Assembly (NCBI RefSeq): GCF_000709345.1
Contig: NZ_KL448323.1
Location: 644,242 to 708,241 of the forward strand
Origin: Polaromonas glacialis
GTDB taxonomy: Bacteria > Pseudomonadota > Gammaproteobacteria > Burkholderiales > Burkholderiaceae_C
Length of the DNA: 64,000 bases
Direction: 5' to 3'
Shown here: positions 57,975 through 64,000 of the stretch, one piece after another
How the letters are laid out: each line of letters begins with the position of its first letter
Numbering within the stretch: position 1 is the first letter of the stretch
Position numbers and translations under genes: made by a program
Notes under the pieces: model-generated
Seen by the model: the letters and a program-made list of their open reading frames with translations, nothing else
What the model was told of the DNA's origin: nothing
Database searches by the model: none

Positions 57975-58808
57975 ATGTTTTTGTCATTAAGGAAAACCAA
58001 ATTGGCGTTACAACACACTCTGGCTGCAGGCTTGGCCGCTCTACTCCCGCTTATTGGTTTGGCGCAAGCCAGCCCGGCGCCTGTCCGGACCTTCTACACC
58101 TGGCAAGCCGCGCCGACCCTGACAACGGCCGAAGCCTATTTCACCAACCTGCAGAACGGCGCGAGGATTGAAACGCCATTTCGCATCACGTTTGGGCTGA
58201 CCAGCAACTGGGGGCTTGCCCCGATCAGTGTTCCGCAGGCCGGAAAGAGCGGTCACCATCATCTTTTGATCAACCGTGGGCTTCCCCTGGATTTCAAAAA
58301 AGCCTTGCCTTTTGATGACCAATACATCCACTTTGGCAAGGGGCAGATGGAAACGGTCTTGACGCTGGAGCCCGGCACCTACACCTTGCGCCTGCTGTTG
58401 GCCGATGACAGGCACCTGCCGCATTTCGTTTACAGCAAGCCTCTGAAGATCACGGTCACGCGAAAAAATAAAGACACCGATCCGCTGACCCTGGTGAGCA
58501 AGGGAATCAGTTTTTTGAACATGGCCCCTGATGCCCGTCTCAAGGGGCCGTTCAAAGTCCAGTTTCAGGCTTCAGGCTTCAATGTGGCGCATTTAAGCCA
58601 AAAGCAAAAAGACACAGGGCATTTCCGGCTGACAGTGACACCCAAGAGCGGCGACAAGCCGGTAGAAATGGATTTCCCGAACGGCCAGACCGAAATCCAA
58701 CTGGCACCGCCAGCGGGCGCCTATGTCCTGAAGCTCGATTTAGTGGACAACCTGAATGCAGGAAAAATGCTGGCTGACTCGGTTTCCACAACCGTGCGCG
58801 TGGAGTGA
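57975..58808 (+). CDS. Secreted DUF4399-type protein, two-domain
   Basis: A 277-residue secreted protein: signal peptide to about residue 33 ('LPLIGLAQAS'), then a DUF4399-like domain with 'FGLTSNWGLAPI', 'SGHHHLLIN' and 'YIHFGKGQMETVLTLEPGTY'. The HHH cluster followed by HFGxGQTE is diagnostic of that family; His residues suggest metal binding. Residues about 170-277 repeat the same fold in degenerate form ('DTGHFRLTV', 'FPNGQTEIQLAPPAGAYVLK') but with one His instead of three. Function is unknown. It converges on yqeY. Confidence 0.8.
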   Translation: MFLSLRKTKLALQHTLAAGLAALLPLIGLAQASPAPVRTFYTWQAAPTLTTAEAYFTNLQNGARIETPFRITFGLTSNWGLAPISVPQAGKSGHHHLLINRGLPLDFKKALPFDDQYIHFGKGQMETVLTLEPGTYTLRLLLADDRHLPHFVYSKPLKITVTRKNKDTDPLTLVSKGISFLNMAPDARLKGPFKVQFQASGFNVAHLSQKQKDTGHFRLTVTPKSGDKPVEMDFPNGQTEIQLAPPAGAYVLKLDLVDNLNAGKMLADSVSTTVRVE

Positions 58809-58809
58809 A

Positions 58810-59271
58810 TCAAGAAGCCAGCACAGCCTTCACCGCGCTGGACACCTGGCCCATGTCGGCCTTGCCGGCCAGCTGGGCCTTCACCGCGCCCATGACCTTG
58901 CCCATGTCGACCGGACCCACGGCGCGCCCCAGTTCGGCAGCCAGCGCAGCAACGATGGCCTTGACCTCGGCCGTGACCTCGTCACCGCTCAGGCGGGCGG
59001 GCAGGTAGGCCTGCAGCACCAGCAGCTCGGCCTTTTCCTTGTCGGCCAGGTCCTGGCGTGCGGCTTTTTCAAACGCCTCGATCGAGTCCTTGCGCTGCTT
59101 GATCAGCTTGTCCACGATGGCGACGGCCATCACGTCATCGACCACCACGCGCTCGTCCACTTCCTTTTGCTTGATCGCCGACAGCAGCAGGCGGATGGTG
59201 CCCAGGCGCTCGCTGTCCTTGGCGCGCATGGCGGTTTTCATGTCTTCGGTGATTTGTTCTTTGAGTGTCAT
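58810..59271 (-). CDS. GatB/YqeY domain protein
   Basis: A 153-residue YqeY-type protein: 'LKEQITEDMKTAMRAKDSER', 'LGTIRLLLSAIKQKEVDERV', 'EKAELLVLQAYLPARLSGDE' and the C-terminal 'GPVDMGKVMGAVKAQLAGKA'. The fold is shared with the tail of GatB; its role is unclear. It follows rpsU, from which it is separated by a terminator. Confidence 0.93.
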   Translation of the reverse strand: MTLKEQITEDMKTAMRAKDSERLGTIRLLLSAIKQKEVDERVVVDDVMAVAIVDKLIKQRKDSIEAFEKAARQDLADKEKAELLVLQAYLPARLSGDEVTAEVKAIVAALAAELGRAVGPVDMGKVMGAVKAQLAGKADMGQVSSAVKAVLAS

Positions 59272-59323
59272 GGCAGGGCTCCTGAAGGGTTGTGAATTTG
59301 GGAATGAAACAGCTGGCGCTAGA

Positions 59324-59361
59324 AAACAAAAAAGCCCGCAGAGCGTCCTCTTGCGGGCTTG
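59324..59361 (-). terminator. Intrinsic terminator after rpsU
   Basis: On the minus strand AAGCCCGCAAGAGGACGCTC, TGCGGGCTTTTTTGTTTTCT: stem AAGCCCGCA/TGCGGGCTT followed by a T-run, 25 bases after the rpsU stop. Confidence 0.9.
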
Positions 59362-59385
59362 AGCTGCCGTGAGGCAAGTACTGAT

Positions 59386-59598
59386 TTAGTACAGCTTCTT
59401 GGGCAACTGCATGGCGCGAATGCGCTTGTAGTTGCGCTTGACAGCGGCTGCCTTCTTGCGCTTGCGCTCGGCGGTTGGCTTTTCGTAGAACTCGCGCGCG
59501 CGCAAGTCGGTCAGCAGGCCGAGTTTTTCGATGGTGCGCTTGAAGCGGCGCAGCGCGACGTCAAAGGGTTCGTTGTCTTTTACGCGAATGGTGGTCAT
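59386..59598 (-). CDS. rpsU: 30S ribosomal protein S21
   Basis: A 70-residue bS21: '[20 protein letters not shown]', '[20 protein letters not shown]' and the C-terminal '[10 protein letters not shown]'. Length and basic composition are normal. A terminator follows, then yqeY, the common betaproteobacterial order. Confidence 0.98.
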   Translation of the reverse strand: MTTIRVKDNEPFDVALRRFKRTIEKLGLLTDLRAREFYEKPTAERKRKKAAAVKRNYKRIRAMQLPKKLY

Positions 59599-59786
59599 TG
59601 ATGAATCGATTCAAAAGATGCACTTTTCATTGATCTGATCAGGATCAGGCCAGGTGCGGGTTTGCTAGCAAAGCCTGCGATTATAGCAGTCTCTGAAATG
59701 CCAAATGTCAACGATCATAGCGCCCGCTCAGCCTGCCGCGCCGCCAGCACTGGAGTTGTAGCCGCCCAGCCAGCCGGTCAGTTTTG

Positions 59787-59822
59787 CCACTTGATCCCAA
59801 TTTGGGACTAAAATTTACCGAT
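59787..59822 (+). promoter_or_regulatory. higBA promoter/operator region
   Basis: TCCCAA-T-TTGGGA (59795-59807) is a near-perfect palindrome directly followed by TAAAAT, a good -10 element, about 15 bases before the higB GTG. The palindrome would overlap the -35/-10 spacer, the normal place for antitoxin autorepression. Other than this, 59599-59826 shows only non-coding sequence. Confidence 0.6.
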
Positions 59823-59826
59823 CCGG

Positions 59827-60126
59827 GTGATCTCAAAGGCAACATTGGTGGAGTTTTGGCTCAGGCATCCGGCGTCAAGACAGGCCTTGCAAGCCTGGTT
59901 TGAAGATGCCAGCCACGCCCAGTGGAAGACTTCGCAGGACATCAAGCTCCGGTATGCCAGCGCCAGCTTCGTGGCAGTCAACCGGGTGGTGTTCAATATC
60001 AAGGGCAATGATTACCGCCTGTTGGTGGCGGTAGCCTACCGCTTTGCGGCCCTGTACATCAAGTTTGTTGGCACACACGCCCAATACGATGCAATCGACG
60101 CTGCCATCGTGGAGAATCAGCCGTGA
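59827..60126 (+). CDS. higB: HigB-type toxin (mRNA interferase)
   Basis: A 99-residue RelE-fold toxin of the HigB family: 'TLVEFWLRHPASRQALQAWF', 'FNIKGNDYRLLVAVAYRFAA' and 'LYIKFVGTHAQYDAIDA'. The GTG start lies within the right distance of the operator. It precedes its antitoxin (the toxin-first order typical of higBA) and overlaps it by four bases. It should cleave mRNA on ribosomes when not bound by HigA. Confidence 0.92.
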   Translation: MISKATLVEFWLRHPASRQALQAWFEDASHAQWKTSQDIKLRYASASFVAVNRVVFNIKGNDYRLLVAVAYRFAALYIKFVGTHAQYDAIDAAIVENQP

Positions 60127-60506
60127 ATAAGCCCGACAGCTATCCTATTCGTCCCATCCGTACCGATGCGGACTACCGCGCCGCACTGGCGCTGGTGGCG
60201 CCTTATTTTGATGACGAGCCCGACATTGACAGCGATGCGGGCGCGCATTTCGAGGCCATGCTGACCTTGATCGAAGCTTATGAAGCAAAGCATTACCCGA
60301 TGAGCCCGCCTGATCCGATAGAGGCGATCTTGTTTTGCATGGAACAGCAGGGGCTCAAGCCCAAAGACCTGGAGCCGATGATTGGACAGCGCAACCGGGT
60401 GTACGAGGTGCTGAACCGCAAGCGAAAGCTGACGCTGGCGATGGTGTGGCGCCTGCATGTCGGGCTGGGTATTCCGGCGGAGACTTTGATTCGGCAGCCG
60501 GGGTGA
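60123..60506 (+). CDS. higA: HigA-type antitoxin with helix-turn-helix
   Basis: A 127-residue antitoxin. The C-terminal XRE-like HTH reads 'GLKPKDLEPMIGQRNRVYEV' and 'NRKRKLTLAMVWRLHVGLGI'. The GTG start overlaps the higB stop (GTGA). It neutralises HigB and probably represses the operon through the TCCCAATTTGGGA palindrome. Confidence 0.92.
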   Translation: MNKPDSYPIRPIRTDADYRAALALVAPYFDDEPDIDSDAGAHFEAMLTLIEAYEAKHYPMSPPDPIEAILFCMEQQGLKPKDLEPMIGQRNRVYEVLNRKRKLTLAMVWRLHVGLGIPAETLIRQPG

Positions 60507-60612
60507 GAGGCGTCAGAACTATTGCCGAAAGATCATCAGCGCATCCCGTCATTGAGCAGCATGGCATCTTCGTTGTAAAACAAGCGAAAGCAATCAACCT
60601 GGACGTATCAAG

Positions 60613-60831
60613 CTAATCCCGTCCGTTGGTTTCGCCCGTCAGCATGCTTCTCCAACCATTTGCATCTCTGGCTGTGACAATTTCACCCTCCATCGCCTCA
60701 ATTAACCCGACAGCTCGGTTGTATCCAAGTTTGAATCTTCTCTGCGCATGTGAAACAGACGGATTTTTGGTTTCGATGACCAATTGTTTTACCGTCTCGT
60801 ACAGCGGGTCTTGTTTTGCTGGGTGGTTCAT
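60613..60831 (-). CDS. Stand-alone FtsK-gamma-like winged-helix protein
   Basis: A 72-residue protein that matches the gamma domain of FtsK/SpoIIIE along its whole length: 'DPLYETVKQLVIETKNPSVS' and 'AQRRFKLGYNRAVGLIEAME', then 'NGWRSML'. In FtsK this winged helix reads KOPS sequences and activates XerD; here it occurs without translocase motor or membrane part. It is the last gene of the minus-strand group with Nmad3 and Nmad2. It could be a DNA-binding subunit, or a piece acquired from a mobile element. Confidence 0.82.
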   Translation of the reverse strand: MNHPAKQDPLYETVKQLVIETKNPSVSHAQRRFKLGYNRAVGLIEAMEGEIVTARDANGWRSMLTGETNGRD

Positions 60832-60916
60832 TTTGCTTACTGCGGATAGTGGTAGTGAAACTCGTATTCCGAGGAAAACTGTGCATTCACTTTTACGCCG
60901 CCAATGTGTTCAAAAA

Positions 60917-61579
60917 TCATGCTTTAGTTAGCCATTCAAGAACTTTTTCGTTGTGGCTTTCTGGAACCCAACGGCCAATGGCTCTCATGACCGATCCACT
61001 GAAACCGATCACTTCCTGAAGATGTGGCAACACCTTCTGATTGTCATCCGAAAGTTGGGCCCCAATCGTAAAAAGCTGGGAACTCAATGGATTGCCTTCA
61101 ACTACAACCAGGGTTGCTTCGGGATTTTTTCGACGGAAGTGAGCGTTCCGATGAAGATGCGCAAGGGAAATTGGCGGCCAGGGTTCATTCATGGGAGCAC
61201 GATGAATCGCACGAACCACTAAATATCCGATGACGAAACAAGTGCCCTTTGAAATATCCGGCCCCTGAAATCCGGAATAGAAAACCAGATGGTCACCCGC
61301 AGTAAGTCGAAGTAACTGTGAGCGCTTTGGCTCGCTGGGCTCGCCATAGGTGAAAGACTCAAACTCTGGGTCGTAGTGTGTGTACCCAGTAGAGCCTGAG
61401 TACTTATCCAAAGTGCCGCCATGCCTGCCAGGAAGTTCGGAGTAGGTAACTCCTTTTCCTGAGGATAATTCAGATGACTCGGGTATGGGTACGTATTCAA
61501 AAGTGCCATTTGAGAATCGTGGAGATAATGTGCCGCCGCAACCACGATCAATTCCGACGCGAAGAAATAATATTTTCAT
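60917..61579 (-). CDS. Nmad3-like protein (nucleotide modification associated domain 3)
   Basis: A 220-residue protein. The N-terminus 'MKILFLRVGIDRGCGGTLSP' with 'YVPIPE', then 'THYDPEFESFTYGEPSEPKR' and 'LLRLTAGDHLVFYSGFQG' fit the Nmad3 family that I recall, predicted to be linked to modified DNA bases in phage and bacterial systems. No catalytic mechanism is established. The C-terminal 70 residues end in a helical part. It follows the Nmad2 gene after 12 bases, so they are cotranscribed. Confidence 0.75.
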   Translation of the reverse strand: MKILFLRVGIDRGCGGTLSPRFSNGTFEYVPIPESSELSSGKGVTYSELPGRHGGTLDKYSGSTGYTHYDPEFESFTYGEPSEPKRSQLLRLTAGDHLVFYSGFQGPDISKGTCFVIGYLVVRAIHRAPMNEPWPPISLAHLHRNAHFRRKNPEATLVVVEGNPLSSQLFTIGAQLSDDNQKVLPHLQEVIGFSGSVMRAIGRWVPESHNEKVLEWLTKA

Positions 61580-61591
61580 GGTCGAGTATTT

Positions 61592-62257
61592 TTATTTATG
61601 GCAACTTTTGGTATATGTGGGTTTAATTTGTTTTTCTTCCCATAGACATGGATTGCCGTGAATGCCTTTACCATAATTTTTTGAATGCAAGAAGAAGCAG
61701 ATATTATTTATTGCAACTTCATCACTTTCATAGCCATAACATGTAGGGTATCCAAGTGGAATTCGGACGCCCATGTTTTCCCATCCGCCTTCGGGTACGA
61801 GACAATTTCTTCCAAAATAGTAAAACTTATCAGCGATAAGTACATTTTCCCCACCTGTGTCGTGGTTCATTTCCTGCAGACTATGACTACCGTTCGGTAG
61901 TTGTTGCTGATTGCCAAGATCATCACAATAATAAATATTATCGCCATAATCTTGTTGAAAATTTTTTAGAGTGTTGATCTGTGGAGATGGTTTTTTGTTT
62001 TGGAAATCAGGAGCAAAAAAATACTCATTAAACGACAGAATTTCACCAATCCGCATCACATAAATTAGACCTTGACTATTAATTTTTAATTTACTTGATT
62101 TAACTAATGTTTCTGAAGCAAAACCAGCAACCCAATCACCTATTTTTTTGGTTCGACGAATACCTGGCTTGCAGGTTGCTAAGGTAAGTGTTTTGTAAAA
62201 AGGGTTAGGAGCAAATCCAGTATCATGTGTCATCAAATAAGAAAAAAGTCTTGGCAT
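61592..62257 (-). CDS. Nmad2-like protein (nucleotide modification associated domain 2)
   Basis: A 221-residue protein with the pattern I recall for Nmad2: 'THDTGFAPNPFYKTLTLATC' followed by 'KPGIRRTKKIGDWVAGFAS', 'LIYVMRIGEILSFNEYF', 'GDNIYYCDD', 'NHDTGGENVLIADKFYYFGR'. Nmad proteins are predicted to act with modified nucleotides; biochemical role unknown. The gene is much richer in A/T than the flanking housekeeping genes, a sign of horizontal acquisition. It lies 45 bases after the WYL-regulator remnant, which may have controlled it. Confidence 0.78.
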   Translation of the reverse strand: MPRLFSYLMTHDTGFAPNPFYKTLTLATCKPGIRRTKKIGDWVAGFASETLVKSSKLKINSQGLIYVMRIGEILSFNEYFFAPDFQNKKPSPQINTLKNFQQDYGDNIYYCDDLGNQQQLPNGSHSLQEMNHDTGGENVLIADKFYYFGRNCLVPEGGWENMGVRIPLGYPTCYGYESDEVAINNICFFLHSKNYGKGIHGNPCLWEEKQIKPTYTKSCHK

Positions 62258-62302
62258 TTTTATTGTGTCCTTGATTGAATTTAAAAATATCTTGAGTAAT
62301 TC

Positions 62303-63256
62303 TCAAGTTTGGTTTCGCATGATTTTTTTAATCGAATCCCCAAACCCTAGCAGCCACCAGTCCAGCATATCCGACTCCACCACCGTGGCCGTAATCTCAT
62401 AGGTGTCGTCCAGTACCACCACCTGCTGGTCGGTGGACAGCGGGCATTCAACGATGTGCAGTCCGGCTGCTTTCTTTATCTGGAAACTCAGGCGAATCTT
62501 CGTGCCATCGCCATAACCAAAGCGGCCATCGTCATCAAATTGCTTCAGGTTGAAATCATTGGGGCGCTCAAAAGTCAGCGTGGACGCCTGGGCTGAAATA
62601 AAGCGGTGCAGCGCCAGGCAGCGTTCATTGTCATAACCATCAAACCGGCAAATCAGGTACATGCGCGGCCCTTGCTGCGCTAAACCCAGCGGCATGACTT
62701 TGGCGGTTTTTCTGTCACCCTCGGCATTTTTATAGTCCACCTCCAGCCATTGGTTGCCGTAAAGCGCGTTGCTGACCTGCTCGAAGACCTCGGGATTGAT
62801 TTTGGGTGGCAGCAGTGGCTGGCTGGTGCTGACCACGCGCACTTTGTTCAGCCATTCGCGCTCGCGCTGGGGCGTGCCCTGGTCTCCCAACTGGCTGCGC
62901 GCCTGGTTGAAAAAGCCATCCATGGATTTCATTAGCCGGACCGGCAGCAGGCTGCCCAATTGCTGCTCGGCCAGCGTGAGGAGCAGGGATTCCTGGGGGC
63001 TCAGCCGCATGGACCAGCCTTTTACGCTCGTTTTCTCGGAGTAGCGGTAGGGATTGCTTCTTTCATCACGTTCGATGGCGCCGAACTCGGACAGGGTTTG
63101 CAGCAGGCGCTGGAGGGTTCGCGGCTCCCGCTCGAAACCGGCTTCGCGCAGTTGCAGGCGCAGTTAGGTTGCGGTGACGGTGCCGCGCCTGGGAATGCGG
63201 CGCAGCAGTTCAAGTGAAAGCTGGAGTGTTTCCAGTGAATCCGGGCGTTTGGGCAT
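62303..63256 (-). pseudogene. WYL-domain transcriptional regulator interrupted by one in-frame stop codon
   Basis: From the ATG at 63256 the frame reads a winged helix ('DSLETLQLSLELLRRIPRRG', 'TVTAT', then TAA at 63166-63164, then 'LRLQLREAGFEREPRTLQRL'), followed by the WYL domain ('WLEVDYKNAEGDRKTAKVMP', 'PRMYLICRFDGYDNERCLAL') and a C-terminal WCX-like part. Both sides of the stop are in the same frame and match the family, so a single nonsense change has split a normal 317-codon regulator. An ORF restarting at 63010 (235 residues) would keep only the WYL and C-terminal parts, without the DNA-binding domain. WYL regulators often control phage-defence operons. Confidence 0.85.
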
Positions 63257-63288
63257 GACTCAAGGCTTCATGTCACAGTGCATTTTTC

Positions 63289-63534
63289 TCAATCCACCGC
63301 CCAGCCCGCTTGTAGCAAGGCATCAATCCCATCAAACACGTAGTCACCGCAGCCTGTTTTGGAACGCAATACCAGGCGGTCATTGCATAAATCCTCCAAA
63401 GTTGCAGAGGCATAGCCCAGCGTGGAATGCTTGAAGTGCAGGCGCCCATCGGGCGTCAACGGCATTTCCTCAATGGCTTGTCGGGTTTGCTGCTGCAGGC
63501 TGTCGGACCAGGGGGAGGCGGGGTGGTTTGTCAT
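63289..63534 (-). CDS. Small hypothetical protein
   Basis: An 81-residue protein that I do not recognise: an N-terminal Pro/Ser/Gln-rich stretch, then 'MPLTPDGRLHFKHSTLGYAS' and 'DYVFDGIDALLQAGWAVD'. The start could be 63534 or further upstream (63576, 63627). It lies upstream of the WYL remnant on the same strand and divergent from the deacetylase-family gene. Codon use looks like the chromosomal background. Confidence 0.5.
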   Translation of the reverse strand: MTNHPASPWSDSLQQQTRQAIEEMPLTPDGRLHFKHSTLGYASATLEDLCNDRLVLRSKTGCGDYVFDGIDALLQAGWAVD

Positions 63535-63639
63535 GGCGGGTGGGGTTGGGTGATTCACCTCATTGTCATCCGGCATGCGTCGCGTTGTGTCGCAGGGCCA
63601 TGCACACTTGGAGCCTTCGATCAACACAGGGAGGTTCGC

Positions 63640-64000
63640 ATGGATTTCATCGAGGTCTATTACTCACCCCAGCAGGTTTCCTGTCCAGAAAGTTCTTCCC
63701 CCAGCCCGCGCAAACCGGCCTGGGTGGTGGCGGACTGGATGGCGCAGGGCTTGCCCGTGCGCATCGTCGAGCCCGTCCCGACTAGATGCGAGCAGATGGC
63801 GCTGGCCCATGCGCCCGGTTACGTGGAGGGGATTTTGAGTTGCCGGCTGATGAACGGCTTTCGGGGCCGTCAGCAGGATGTGGCGGACTCGCTGCCCTGG
63901 ACCTGCGGCTCATTTCTGTCGGCCGCCCGTGGTGCGCTGAACAATGGTCTGGTCGCCTGTTCCCCGACCTCGGGGTTTCATCATGCGGGCTACGAATCGG
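63640..64000 (+). CDS. Histone deacetylase family protein, 5' part
   Basis: The first 120 codons of a gene that runs off the window. GGAG lies seven bases before the ATG. 'DFIEVYYSPQQVSCPESSSP' and 'EQMALAHAPGYVEGIL' fit the N-terminal region of the bacterial class II HDAC/acetoin-utilisation family, and 'CSPTSGFHHAGYES' carries the two adjacent catalytic histidines (GFHHA). Such zinc amidohydrolases deacetylate proteins, polyamines or small molecules. Its substrate cannot be read from the visible part. Confidence 0.88.
   Translation, partial: MDFIEVYYSPQQVSCPESSSPSPRKPAWVVADWMAQGLPVRIVEPVPTRCEQMALAHAPGYVEGILSCRLMNGFRGRQQDVADSLPWTCGSFLSAARGALNNGLVACSPTSGFHHAGYES

Overview
The window reads as chromosomal DNA of a betaproteobacterium of the Comamonadaceae, most likely Polaromonas or a close relative. 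This is inferred from high-GC coding sequence, Burkholderiales gene sets (alaS, suhB/trmJ/cysE, mog/darP/pmbA, rpsU/yqeY) and a small interspersed repeat that I associate with this family. No species assignment can be proved from the sequence alone.

Layout. 1-960: the 5' end of gcvT behind a tandem glycine riboswitch, and a decayed TRAP-transporter (dctM) fragment. 1021-10158 (+): an exopolysaccharide locus of the epsA/B/L/E/F/G type (LuxR regulator, initiating phosphoglycosyltransferase, outer-membrane barrel, Wza/Wzz/BY-kinase-like export proteins) plus a GT8 and a WecG-type glycosyltransferase. 10234-21240 (-): a convergent, tightly coupled operon with flippase, polymerase/ligase, three glycosyltransferases, two acyltransferases, an epimerase and a GMC oxidoreductase. 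Together the two operons could make, modify and export one polysaccharide. The exosortase that usually accompanies such eps genes is not in the window.

21495-27368: ETF-ubiquinone oxidoreductase, a DMT exporter, a thioesterase, a 1.2 kb AT-rich non-coding stretch, and a secreted GH18 protein with two chitin-binding modules. 27623-32283: a five-gene coupled operon of type III polyketide synthase, methyltransferase, FAD oxidoreductase, acyl carrier protein and ketosynthase, probably making a methylated and oxidised phenolic lipid or quinone. 32351-38887: peroxide-related genes (two carboxymuconolactone-decarboxylase-fold proteins and katG), an HPF-like protein, a PAS-LuxR regulator divergent from a two-subunit CoA-transferase, and tRNA-Gly(CCC). 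39060-49043: a GABA/guanidinobutyrate-type catabolic and transport operon (gabD, ureohydrolase, four ABC-transporter genes, gabT) with a divergent MocR/GabR-type regulator.

49117-59598: housekeeping genes. trmJ carries what looks like an in-frame copy of the interspersed repeat. 59827-64000: an accessory block with higBA, a stand-alone FtsK-gamma-like domain, an Nmad3-Nmad2 pair (nucleotide-modification-associated domains), a WYL regulator broken by one in-frame stop, a small unknown protein and the start of a histone-deacetylase-family enzyme. The least described parts are this Nmad/WYL/FtsK-gamma block, the type III PKS operon, and the repeat family with its coding insertion.
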